Source: Eubacterium sp. (lineage in GTDB: Bacteria; Bacillota; Clostridia; Lachnospirales; Lachnospiraceae). Taken from it: 64,000 bases of DNA. Shown in pieces: positions 26,101-34,717 of this stretch. The notes under the pieces are model-generated. The model did not search any database and was not told the DNA's origin. It was given only the letters and a program-made list of their open reading frames with translations. How positions within the stretch are numbered: the first letter of the stretch is position 1; each line of letters opens with the position of its first letter. The translations under genes were made by a program, and so were the position numbers. The DNA lies in contig JAFZRN010000006.1 in NCBI GenBank assembly GCA_017619835.1, positions 62,001 to 126,000 of the forward strand, given 5' to 3'.

Positions 26101-29100
26101 TAGTATTTGTTCCGTCTACCGTAAATGTTTCTCCGGCTCCTTTGGGCATAACAAATTTGATAGTTTCGCCGGGCTGTAAGGTTACTACGGTTTCGGTGAA
26201 TTTCTCACGAGAGAATAATCCGGTTACTTCGTTCACAATACTCATTGCCTGTCCTGAACCGCTTAATGTGAAAGTTACCGGCTGAGATGTCCTGTTGGTG
26301 AAATCAACATATACCATTGGCTCCCATACAGCATAAAGCTTTTCGCTGTCTGTTCTCTGAACGGAGATAACGGAATCTGAAGCGTAGGTAGGAATATAGG
26401 GCTCTCCGGTTTTAAGATTATCAGAGTCGTCTCCGGCAGTCATTTCAAAAGTATAATCGGAGCCCTCATCAAATCCTATAAGGAGATAACCTTCATCGTG
26501 TTTAAAGTAGTTTGTGCTTTGGTCGTATGGTGAATCTAAAGAGCCGTTTGTTACGGCATATTTATATACATGAACAGCGTCATTGGACTGCATGTTTCCG
26601 AATACGATCTCATTTTCGCTTTCATCCTCGACAACAACACCAGTGCCTGTCCAGCCTGAAGCAGTAGTGATATCAATATCAGATGAGAGTGTATTTTCGG
26701 AAGCATCAACCAGATGACCGTCATTTGCATTAAGCATCAGGTTAGCAATCTCCGGCCTGCGGTCGGATTCGTTAACAGCCTGATAAACTGCACGCATATG
26801 TATACATCCGTGAGAATCCGCATCTACGGAATTGATCACAAAGGTTGTTGGTTCAGCATAATAAACATTGTTATATCTTGGCCTATATATGGCGTGACCA
26901 TTTTCATCGATACCCAGGTAATCAACTACTTCCCAGCCTCGGAATATATAATCTTCACCGGCTTCAACACCATTTGCCGTTATTCCGGTAGGTTGCTGAA
27001 GGGTCGTGGTAGTTGCTCCATCATTATATTTACCCATGGCACTGTTGGCAGGATCTGTCCATGCGGAAATCTGTCCGTTCATTAAAACTTCAGTTCCGTC
27101 TGACAATGTAAGGACATATGTAGGATCATATGAAATATAATAATCACCGACTCTTCGCCATACAGCGCGGAGAGTGATGCTATTTTCTATGGCATTCGCA
27201 AAGCTGTAAGGTGTGTCGGAAAGTGTTCCATCCGGATTGACAACATACCAGCCGACAAATGCATAAGAGCTGTTAACGGATTCTTTGTAGAGCTGGAATT
27301 CGCCCTGTCCGTTTTTCTTAACGTAAGTATTCTTGAATTCATCAAAAGTTGATGGGATTGTTCCGTCATAATAACCGGGACGGGAAACATCGTGCCATGC
27401 TTTTGCAGCAAGACAGTATTTGTAATATGCCTCCAGCTGTGCTTCGGTGAGATAAAGGGCATTACGCATATCTGCGTGAAGACCCCACTCGCCGTTATTG
27501 TTATACTGCATGTTTACGTAGTAGTATTTTGTTCCTTCGTCAGATGCATCACACTCGACATATACTCTTTCAAGCTCATATTCGCCGATGGCAGTTCCGT
27601 ACATTGCGCTGAAATATGTTGACTGAGATGTATTATGTCCGGATCCCGGAAGACTAGAAACCCAGGATGTATCTCCTCCGACAGCGGCTCGTGCGGCATC
27701 CCATGCAGCGCCATTTTCGCTTGCGAGACCCTGAGCATAAAATGTAGGATATCCGCCGTCTGTTGGTTCAGAGTAGTTGATATGGTTGATCACACCGCCG
27801 TTAGGGTCTATGCAGACATTATAATATACAGGCTCCCACTTTCCGTAGATGATCTTATCAGCGGCCGGCATTGTGCTGTTAAAGTCAAATGGCTTCGTTC
27901 CGGCCTGGTCTTCGAACCAGCCGATGAATTCATAGTGATCCGGGATATCAGATGCGTCAGGAGTAAACTCATAAGAAGAAAGCGGACTTTCGTATGGCAC
28001 ATCTGTTATGTCCGTGATTTTATTCGACACTCCTGAAGCAACTGGATAGTTGTAATCAAATGAAAGCGTATAGGAATCACGGAGATAGTAACAATATATT
28101 GATTCGGCATTAGATCCGGATCCCCATACCTGATTGACCTGTGTTCCGCTTGAATTATAAGCTTGAGGCGGGAAAGAATTAGTATCTTTAGTGAATCCAA
28201 TTAGATCCAGATAATCTTCTGCTTCCGTAAAGAATCCGTATTTGGCGCGTGTAAGATGGTAAAGAATAAACCTTTTTCCATTATAGGTTCTGTCTTCGGG
28301 TGCAGCTGGTGTATCCGGAAGAGGTTCTATGTAATAATACAAGTATTTTAACTCTTTATCGGTGTTATCAAGACGAAATCTGATATCTTCATTTGGCATA
28401 ATATCCAAGTATACAAGAACCTGAGTATAAGTAGAACTGTTTTGTGGAGCCCAACGTTGTCCTTGATCATATGATACTCCGTTTGTTCCTGTTATAGGGA
28501 ATTCGTTGGATATATTATGCTCATAAAGAGCGGTTATAGTCTTTATTGTCTGCCATGATTGGTTATTTGATCTTGTATAAACTGTTCCGGTATAAACGGC
28601 AGCATTGTTATTATCTGTCACCCTGAAAGCGCCGTTTCTCCAATAAACTCTTGCCTTTTGTCCGTTTACATCGCCATATTTAGCCGGATTGTTATCATTA
28701 TCATTATTGGATACAGTATATGTGTAATCCTGAACCTGAAAATCAAGATTATGAACATTTCTGTCATAATAAACATTTACAACGGTTGAACCATCTCCAC
28801 GGACGGTCGGGGTATCCATGACAACAGGATCGGTATCACGTAAATGAAAACCCGTAAATGCATTTCTAATGGTTGCATCGCTATTTGTAGTAAGCGTTCT
28901 GTGTGTGTTGATCATATTATTGATTTGAGCAACCGTTAGTCCTGAAGTACAGTCAATAGTAGAAGGGATATCTGCCGGTAAAACATAATAATCATAATCC
29001 TTATCGGCGTTTGCCAGGTTTGCTTCATCCGTAACCTTCTGCTTCCAGACAACAACGGTAAAATGAGTGTCGGTTTTTTCAATCCACTCTGCATAGAAAG

Positions 29101-30823
29101 TAAGAGAGCTTAAAGGATACTTAATAGTAAGCTCACCATTCTGAATAGTATATGCTACACCAGTCTGTTCATTTCCGTCATTATCAAGATAGGTTTCATT
29201 AATAGACAGATTGACCGAATCCAGGAAGTTGCCATCGGGATCGGTAACCAGAACATAGTTCGGGTTATCATCGGTTCCGGTATTGACTCTCCATCCACCA
29301 AAATCATATCCGGCCCTGGTTGTTGTAGGAAGACTATCCACTGTACCGCCAACGCTTGCGGATCCTTCTTCCGAATCGAACTCTGCAAGTGTGAACTGCG
29401 CAGGAACGTAGGTTGCTCCGTTTCCACTGTCGCCGACATTGAAATAAAGCCAGCGGCCTTCCTGGAAGTAAGGGAAGAGGTCGGTATCACCGGTTATATC
29501 AATATATTTGGTAATCGGATTACCATTATCATTCATGGTCTGGACAGAAATCCATGTATTGTTGGCACGGTACTGCCAGCCGCGGAATATCTTACGGATC
29601 GTATCTGTAGCCTGAGCTGTAACATCACTGATAAGAACTTTCTCGGTTTCATCGGAACCTAAGATGACAAGCTTACGTGTAAGCAGGTTACTGTTGCTGC
29701 TTACGGCATAAGCAAGCTCATGGAAATTAACGAAACAGTAATCTTCGTAAATAGGTGCAACGTATATATGAGCACTGTAATCATCGGGATCATACTCAGC
29801 CGTCTCAGAATAGGTCTTTCCTTCAACGGTCCAAGTCATGGTAAATGTGCCATCTCCGTTATTTGCTACAGAGATAGGAGTATCAAATGTGATCTTCTTC
29901 GGAGACTCGGGCCAGCTGAACTTTAATTCGTTTTCGTTCTCTTCTTCGCCTTCTTCTTTTGGAGCGGGATCAACTACATACCATCCAAAGAAGTATTCTC
30001 CCGGAAGGTTTGGCGGGTTGGCAATCATTTCCAGGGTCTCGCCATTCTGAACTATCTGAGTTTTTTGTATATCATTATTCTTGTTCTTGAATTCATAAGG
30101 TCCGACATTATAGTACTGGACGCCGTCTTTAATATATCCCTGAGTTGCAGGGTCAGATACAGGCGCCAGGAACTCAATAGTGAATCTCGGAGTCTTGATG
30201 TCATCATCGCCTTCGTGTTCAACGATGGCATAGATACTGAAGGAATCAGCTTCGAACTCAACCTGGTTATCGTCAGTCGAGACATTTTCCTCTACGAGCT
30301 CGGCAGGACTCTTCTTGTCCTCGAGGTGGTAAACATCAACCGAATCGGCTTCAATGGATTTGGTCTTAAAGGTAACAGTCAGAGGATCGTCCTCAGGCTG
30401 CCACTTGATTCCGGCCTTTTTATCGGCGGCACTTGCATAGATGTTGATGTCATATGCAATAAGAGCGTCTTTGCCGTCGATCTTTACATCAACCCGCTTG
30501 GATTCCATAACAGCATCAACAGGAAGTATACCTTCAACAGCGATGTCGTCATTTTCAAGAACTGACTTTTTGAGCGCAGCACTACTAGACGAAGAATCCT
30601 TTTTTTCAGAATCTTTCTTCTGGGAATCCTTCGCTGCGTCGGTTGAAGTTGCGGTATCTTTAGGCCCGTTTTCATCAGCCTGAACAATATTCGTATAATT
30701 GTCGGATGGAGATGTCATCAGATCTGCCGGATAAAATGACACAAGAAAAGCAGTGGTGAGCACCACTGAGATTATTGAATGAATACGTTTTCTTATCTGT
30801 TTCTTAGTCTGTTTTCTAGGCAT
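23174..30823 (-). CDS. Giant multidomain surface protein with InlB-B and SpaA/Cna-B-type repeats
   Basis: Surface protein of 2549 aa. A long basic signal peptide (about 1-42) is followed by a Ser/Lys/Asp-rich linker (55-95). Many Listeria-Bacteroides (InlB B/Flg_new) type repeats follow (about 230-1840), recognised by recurring F.GW and ADKIIYGKWEPV phrases. Four beta-domains of DUF5979/Cna-B type start near 1845, 2025, 2130 and 2250, and one SpaA-like domain (about 2380-2490) begins STITIKKVDKVTGNPVKGAVF. The end has PTG at about 2509-2511, a hydrophobic helix and RRRREEED, a sortase-like sorting signal with a non-standard motif. It is the only minus-strand gene seen and interrupts the glycopolymer locus. 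Likely role: adhesion. Confidence 0.92.
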   Translation of the reverse strand: MPRKQTKKQIRKRIHSIISVVLTTAFLVSFYPADLMTSPSDNYTNIVQADENGPKDTATSTDAAKDSQKKDSEKKDSSSSSAALKKSVLENDDIAVEGILPVDAVMESKRVDVKIDGKDALIAYDINIYASAADKKAGIKWQPEDDPLTVTFKTKSIEADSVDVYHLEDKKSPAELVEENVSTDDNQVEFEADSFSIYAIVEHEGDDDIKTPRFTIEFLAPVSDPATQGYIKDGVQYYNVGPYEFKNKNNDIQKTQIVQNGETLEMIANPPNLPGEYFFGWYVVDPAPKEEGEEENENELKFSWPESPKKITFDTPISVANNGDGTFTMTWTVEGKTYSETAEYDPDDYSAHIYVAPIYEDYCFVNFHELAYAVSSNSNLLTRKLVILGSDETEKVLISDVTAQATDTIRKIFRGWQYRANNTWISVQTMNDNGNPITKYIDITGDTDLFPYFQEGRWLYFNVGDSGNGATYVPAQFTLAEFDSEEGSASVGGTVDSLPTTTRAGYDFGGWRVNTGTDDNPNYVLVTDPDGNFLDSVNLSINETYLDNDGNEQTGVAYTIQNGELTIKYPLSSLTFYAEWIEKTDTHFTVVVWKQKVTDEANLANADKDYDYYVLPADIPSTIDCTSGLTVAQINNMINTHRTLTTNSDATIRNAFTGFHLRDTDPVVMDTPTVRGDGSTVVNVYYDRNVHNLDFQVQDYTYTVSNNDNDNNPAKYGDVNGQKARVYWRNGAFRVTDNNNAAVYTGTVYTRSNNQSWQTIKTITALYEHNISNEFPITGTNGVSYDQGQRWAPQNSSTYTQVLVYLDIMPNEDIRFRLDNTDKELKYLYYYIEPLPDTPAAPEDRTYNGKRFILYHLTRAKYGFFTEAEDYLDLIGFTKDTNSFPPQAYNSSGTQVNQVWGSGSNAESIYCYYLRDSYTLSFDYNYPVASGVSNKITDITDVPYESPLSSYEFTPDASDIPDHYEFIGWFEDQAGTKPFDFNSTMPAADKIIYGKWEPVYYNVCIDPNGGVINHINYSEPTDGGYPTFYAQGLASENGAAWDAARAAVGGDTSWVSSLPGSGHNTSQSTYFSAMYGTAIGEYELERVYVECDASDEGTKYYYVNMQYNNNGEWGLHADMRNALYLTEAQLEAYYKYCLAAKAWHDVSRPGYYDGTIPSTFDEFKNTYVKKNGQGEFQLYKESVNSSYAFVGWYVVNPDGTLSDTPYSFANAIENSITLRAVWRRVGDYYISYDPTYVLTLSDGTEVLMNGQISAWTDPANSAMGKYNDGATTTTLQQPTGITANGVEAGEDYIFRGWEVVDYLGIDENGHAIYRPRYNNVYYAEPTTFVINSVDADSHGCIHMRAVYQAVNESDRRPEIANLMLNANDGHLVDASENTLSSDIDITTASGWTGTGVVVEDESENEIVFGNMQSNDAVHVYKYAVTNGSLDSPYDQSTNYFKHDEGYLLIGFDEGSDYTFEMTAGDDSDNLKTGEPYIPTYASDSVISVQRTDSEKLYAVWEPMVYVDFTNRTSQPVTFTLSGSGQAMSIVNEVTGLFSREKFTETVVTLQPGETIKFVMPKGAGETFTVDGTNTNTAQLLNVTSFFDGNQTASALADRSSHATYTLTDTLHTDSEGVHVYFDGIDTIFYDVNGGNWTDTRTGNSYQQVADDASLIYVDEDGLPYEPVDLSGNNTATATKPSDPTRTGYTFVGWTSDPDVAACDPAGYTLPGTDESAGINNMTIIKRDKLWNFDTEVDAGMTLYAVWGENVTVTFHLTNDHTWHDTDNEYFVPGNNRTYTVTLAKGDTVRMPTSPTWNASHQFYRWSTVDSHQNASKTIDQITNIYDFGTPVLSNTDLYTSWINADHIDVTISKTVENGDGSDLTTEQLSKEFSFTAKVVTTYSKLTVTRSGSNWSGYNYNTELTETSETDSQTYKLKDGESFTISLYYDESEQTGNVNSSTARSATIFFQSLVITETSDPNYTVKVKIDNQPEVETDSEIINSRNSNPSWIYNNNRNYTLSASPTYPAGTEVPIAFTNTRTKTDVKLTKVVTHDDYITGDEEFVFENITYKNDQGNTVTTPAEYTTATLKNGESVILRGVPIGGSITVTENAPGWTAESVNDADDTDTDGATFTLSQVPSEGGGITFTNTRNTSDITVKNNVLSDEYGDKTKNFTYTATLWNGDTQVPFPSTITDATFSDGRKVMTFTLKDDETRLIKDLPNGYKLVVTQTADEDYTTAVGLEGEAKASSLEYTITDIQNDAVIEFENTLKTGTIKVTKNVQLPAGHTLPPGTTFNFTAKLYPTSNSTTASPISNDLKAALNALNRGITFDDTANTFSFTLGDGEDISLPDLPVGYFLQVKETAPGYAAYVNTIRTDAVTVLIAETGNSDINYINRKAASTITIKKVDKVTGNPVKGAVFRLYNVVNGTQNTLYTLTSDDDGWLAYTESGDPVTEISLENGTYYLAEQTPAKWYKLLEDSITITVDNSDPDPANWVTVSGSTAVKDFEYLQDEDIHTFKVTNERAPIIIPTGVNVAFNFLSIALILAMGLWLFLLHKLSLMRRRREEED

Positions 30824-30844
30824 CTATCTCTCTTTACCCCTATC

Positions 30845-30930
30845 ATCAGTATAGCTCTGCGGTGGTTTTACCCGCCTCCCCCTGACAGGGCTTATATGCC
30901 TCTACATTTACAGTAGTAGAAGTAGATATA
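30845..30930 (-). other. Structured 5' leader candidate of the giant surface protein
   Basis: Read on the minus strand, the leader holds a short hairpin CCCT-GTC-AGGG (forward 30881-30891 region) and a second stem GCGG/CCGC (forward 30858-30875 region), with flanking segments that can also pair. Size and position fit a riboswitch-like leader, but it does not match the c-di-GMP consensus I know, so I assign no class. The rest of 30931-31001 is AT-rich, with no feature I can support. Confidence 0.35.
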
Positions 30931-31001
30931 GACATTTTATCATAAAAATGGCTTGAATGCACGAAAAAACCTAATATATTTCTAATAAAAACGTGAATTC
31001 T

Positions 31002-31033
31002 TTGTTAAAAAATTTGCGATTTGGTGTTATAAT
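31002..31033 (+). promoter_or_regulatory. Candidate promoter with extended -10
   Basis: TATAAT at 31028-31033 is preceded by TG (31025-31026). Possible -35 boxes are TTGTTA (31002-31007, 20-bp spacing) or TTAAAA (31005-31010, 17-bp spacing). It would drive the gene at 31070. Confidence 0.5.
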
Positions 31034-31069
31034 AGGATAGACGTACTATGGAACAGTGAAGAGGACCCT

Positions 31070-34000
31070 ATGAGTATTTATAAAAAAATCAGACAATTAT
31101 TCAGTTTCGGCTACGATCCGGATGCATTTCTTGCCAAGGAAAATGACTGGGAATATCTTTACAATCTGTCGCCCGTCAGGACCAATATCCTGAAGTGGTT
31201 CGACTTTAAAGAGGGTAGGCGTGTTCTCGAGCTTGGCGCCGGGACCGGCATCATAACCGAGTATCTGATTTCAAAAGGGTTAAATGTCACACCTGTCGAA
31301 ACAGATGAGGAAAAGAAGGATTTACTCAAGCTGAGACTCAGAACAGAGGGCTATGACAAGATCCCGATTCGTGACATTACCATTGATGAACCGGTTTATC
31401 GTTCTTACGACTATGTAACAATGATAGACTGTTTTTCTGTGGAAAATCTGAATACCGCAGTTAAGTTCCTCAAGCCTACGGGAAAGCTTTTCGTAGCTAT
31501 GGAGAACAAATACGCAGAGCCTGTCTGGAGCCGAAGGCCTAAGGATGAGCTTCCGGGACTTGACGAGATAAGGAAAATGCTTTCGGACAGGGGGCTTATA
31601 ATAAGCAGTCTATACTTCCCATCACCCGATCATATATTCCCTATGGAGATTTCCGTTGATCCCAACGAAGTAGCTTCCGCATCATACCTGCTTGTCTGTG
31701 AATTGGAAACTAGTGAGGAAAGCAAGGATGACAGGCTGGTATATGCTAAGTTCAACAGCTTCAGAAAACCCGAGTTCCAGACGGCAACCTATATTAAGGA
31801 ATCCAAAACCGGAAGATATGTTGTTAAGTGTCCGATGACCGATGAAGCCCGGGAACTTATCAGCCAGTTTCAGAAGACATATGAGATTCTCGATGGCAGC
31901 AAGCCCGGAAGGACAAATGCCGCAAAGTATTATAAAAGCATCAGCATCCTTAAGGGCAAATCCAAAGATAACTGTGTGATATTCCCATATATCGTGGATG
32001 GAAAGAATATTGATTACGGCGTTGATATATCGAAAGATACACTGGATGAGATCAAGAGCAAACTTACTCACGCGCTTGATCAGATGTTTGATATAAACGA
32101 TGAGTTCATATCTACATTCGAACCGACTGCGGAATTTGCCGCTGTATTCGGTGCTAAGAATATTACTGGTCTTAAGACTGTTGCATCAAAGTCGGGCAAG
32201 AAGATAAAGGCCTTGAAAGCGTCGAACTACGACAGCATTTTCGATAATTTCCTTGTGAAGGAAGATGGCGTATATGCCCTTGATTATGAATGGTTCTTTA
32301 ACTTCCCGATTCCGTTAAGTTTTCTTAAATTCCGTGCGCTTTCCATATTCTTCGGCAAGAATGAAAATGCACTTTCCAAGAGAATTTCCAGAGAGGAATT
32401 CTTCAAGCTTTTCGGATTTGCCGGAGTGCAGGTTGCAATCTTTGACAACATGGAAGAATGTTTCCAGGAATATGTCTTCGGTAAGAATAAAAAGAGACTT
32501 TATATCGAGCGCTACAGGGCTTCGAATGAGGGCCATGAGAAGAGGAGCGGACGCGACAGATTCAATAAGAGCTTCCACAAGCTTCACATGGTCGGAAAGT
32601 CCAAGATATACGGCGCGATGAACCGCAAGGCTGCGCTTTCGGATGATTATAAGAATTATCAGGAGAGGCGCTACCGGGAGATCGAAGCTGAGGTCGAGGG
32701 CGACTACAACACATGGATAAGAAAATGTGACAGCGAGTATAAGGTGCCTTCGACATATAGATATAACCCACTCATTTCCATAGTGATCTATGGAATGGAC
32801 GATCACTGGGCAAATGCCGACAGGACGATCGAATCCATAAAGGAAAACAGATATACCAATTATGAGATAACTTCCATCGACTCGGTGGCCGGAGAGTATG
32901 TGCTCTTCATCAAGAAGGGTGACACGCTTTCTTCCTTTGCGCTTTCAGAGATCGTGGCTGTGATAAATGAGGACAGGGACGTGCCTTTCATCTATTCGGA
33001 TGAGGATGTTCAGAATGAAAACGGAATCCGCGAGGCCGGATTCATGAAGCCCGACTGGGCGTTGGATACATTTTTATCATCGGGCTATACCGGAACGATG
33101 GGTGTTTTCAAGACCTCTGTCATAAAAGATTATATGGATAAATATCTCTCAGGCGGAAGCATTTCCGATGAACTTTCAAAGTATGCTCTTTACAGGCTCA
33201 TCCTTTCGATCGCGAAGAACGGCCGCATCAGACATATGCCGAGGGTTCTCTATCATACGAGCTCCTTTGAGGTGCATACCGATAAGGCGGCACTTGAGAG
33301 ATATCTTGATAAAAACCGAATCAAGGCATCAGTAGAGGATGCAGGCGATGGCAGACTCCGCATATTATATGACACGAAGAAGGAGGATACGATCAGTATC
33401 ATCATTCCTTCAAAGGATAATCCTGCGGTTCTTGAAAAATGTGTAAGAAGCGTTGTGATGGAGCCTCATAAGAATGTCATGAAATACGAAGTCATCATTG
33501 TCGATAACGGAAGCACGCCCGAGAATAAGCGGGCCGTGCAGGAGATGATCCGCAAGGTTTCCTCTGAAACCGGAATTCTCGGTGAACCGAAATCCGAGAT
33601 GAGACTGGGACTTCAGAGAATTGAATATATATATGATTCATATGACTTTAACTTTTCGAAGATGTGCAATATCGGCGCGGAAAATGCCGAAGGAAGATAT
33701 CTTCTCTTCCTGAATGACGATGTCACCGCTTCGGGTGGAACGTGGCTTGGCAGGATGCTGGGCCAGGCGGCGCAGCCATATAACGGCGCCATCGGTGCAA
33801 AGCTTCTCTATCCCGAGACCAGCCTTATTCAGCATGACGGAATCATCTGCAGGAGAAGAGATCCCGTGCATCTGTTCTCTAAGATGGATGACAGCCAGGA
33901 GCTTTACTTCGGTTATAACCGTTTTGACAGAAATGTCCTCGCGGTAACTGGCGCATGCCTCATGGTCGGAAAGGACAAGTTTAACCGTATCGGCGGCTTC

Positions 34001-34717
34001 GACAAGGAGCTTCCGATCGCCTATAACGATGTAGATCTCTGCTTCAGACTGCATCAGGCCGGTTATGAAAATGTGCTGAGAAATGATGCCGTTCTTTATC
34101 ATCATGAGTCTCTTTCGAGAGGTCCCGATATCGATGATAAGAAGTTCAACAGACTGCTCAGTGAAAAGAAGAAGCTTTACGATAAGAATCCCGAGCTCGA
34201 GATTCTGGATCCTTACTATAATCCTTATCTTACCAGGATCAAGACAGATGCTGATTATGCATTTGAGAGATTCAATATCTACGAAGTAAGAAGTCTTCAG
34301 GAGGATGAGGTCGTAAGACGCGGAACCACGGTTCTCTGCGAGGTTGACCTTGCGCGCCTTGACGGTGACATTACGATCGAGGGCTGGGCATTTGAACCCG
34401 GAAGCCTCTATAATCCCGATATGAAGGTGGATGTCCTTCTCGAGAAGCTCACCATCGCTGAAGATGATGAAGCTGAAAATGAGAAGGCTGCCGAAAAGAA
34501 TCGCGAAGAAGATGCTCCTGCTTCCAGATCTTATGTTGTGTCCACCACCAAGAAGAGAAGACCTGACGTAGCTGAAAAATACAGCAGTGAGACTTCGATA
34601 GATTTTGCAGGTTTTATCACCAGATTCGATAAGGATCTGATCGAAGAAGGAACCTACAGCGTAAGCATTTTCTATGAAGGCAAAAAATATCCTACACCGG
34701 AAAAGATAACCGTATGA
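31070..34717 (+). CDS. Methyltransferase / kinase-like / tandem GT2 glycosyltransferase fusion
   Basis: Protein of 1215 aa. The SAM-methyltransferase domain (about 30-200) has VLELGAGTGIITEY near residue 53. A second domain (about 215-450) resembles a protein-kinase/APH fold: YAKFNS start, SNYDSIFDNFLV near 385 with catalytic-loop-like D and N, and ALDYEWFFNFPIP near 402. Two GT-A domains follow. The first (about 566-750) looks degenerate but keeps FIYSDEDVQ. The second (about 775-1010) has SIIIPSKDN, VDNGSTP, LNDDV and GGFDKELPIAYNDVDLCFR. A charged tail domain ends the protein. The same first two domains appear as separate genes at 57930 and 58844. A role in making and capping a glycan chain is likely. 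A 4-bp overlap couples it to the next gene. Confidence 0.85.
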   Translation: MSIYKKIRQLFSFGYDPDAFLAKENDWEYLYNLSPVRTNILKWFDFKEGRRVLELGAGTGIITEYLISKGLNVTPVETDEEKKDLLKLRLRTEGYDKIPIRDITIDEPVYRSYDYVTMIDCFSVENLNTAVKFLKPTGKLFVAMENKYAEPVWSRRPKDELPGLDEIRKMLSDRGLIISSLYFPSPDHIFPMEISVDPNEVASASYLLVCELETSEESKDDRLVYAKFNSFRKPEFQTATYIKESKTGRYVVKCPMTDEARELISQFQKTYEILDGSKPGRTNAAKYYKSISILKGKSKDNCVIFPYIVDGKNIDYGVDISKDTLDEIKSKLTHALDQMFDINDEFISTFEPTAEFAAVFGAKNITGLKTVASKSGKKIKALKASNYDSIFDNFLVKEDGVYALDYEWFFNFPIPLSFLKFRALSIFFGKNENALSKRISREEFFKLFGFAGVQVAIFDNMEECFQEYVFGKNKKRLYIERYRASNEGHEKRSGRDRFNKSFHKLHMVGKSKIYGAMNRKAALSDDYKNYQERRYREIEAEVEGDYNTWIRKCDSEYKVPSTYRYNPLISIVIYGMDDHWANADRTIESIKENRYTNYEITSIDSVAGEYVLFIKKGDTLSSFALSEIVAVINEDRDVPFIYSDEDVQNENGIREAGFMKPDWALDTFLSSGYTGTMGVFKTSVIKDYMDKYLSGGSISDELSKYALYRLILSIAKNGRIRHMPRVLYHTSSFEVHTDKAALERYLDKNRIKASVEDAGDGRLRILYDTKKEDTISIIIPSKDNPAVLEKCVRSVVMEPHKNVMKYEVIIVDNGSTPENKRAVQEMIRKVSSETGILGEPKSEMRLGLQRIEYIYDSYDFNFSKMCNIGAENAEGRYLLFLNDDVTASGGTWLGRMLGQAAQPYNGAIGAKLLYPETSLIQHDGIICRRRDPVHLFSKMDDSQELYFGYNRFDRNVLAVTGACLMVGKDKFNRIGGFDKELPIAYNDVDLCFRLHQAGYENVLRNDAVLYHHESLSRGPDIDDKKFNRLLSEKKKLYDKNPELEILDPYYNPYLTRIKTDADYAFERFNIYEVRSLQEDEVVRRGTTVLCEVDLARLDGDITIEGWAFEPGSLYNPDMKVDVLLEKLTIAEDDEAENEKAAEKNREEDAPASRSYVVSTTKKRRPDVAEKYSSETSIDFAGFITRFDKDLIEEGTYSVSIFYEGKKYPTPEKITV

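Noticed and set aside
23174..30823. Several long plus-strand open frames inside this stretch (for example 25535-26008 and 30065-30565)
   Set aside because: They lie antisense to a continuous 2549-codon frame with clear domain repeats, and lack ribosome-binding sites or recognisable motifs.
30845..30930. c-di-GMP riboswitch upstream of the giant adhesin
   Set aside because: Position and GC content invited it, but the class I landmarks (such as the GGGACGCAAAGC-type core) and the class II core are not present, so only an unclassified leader is reported.
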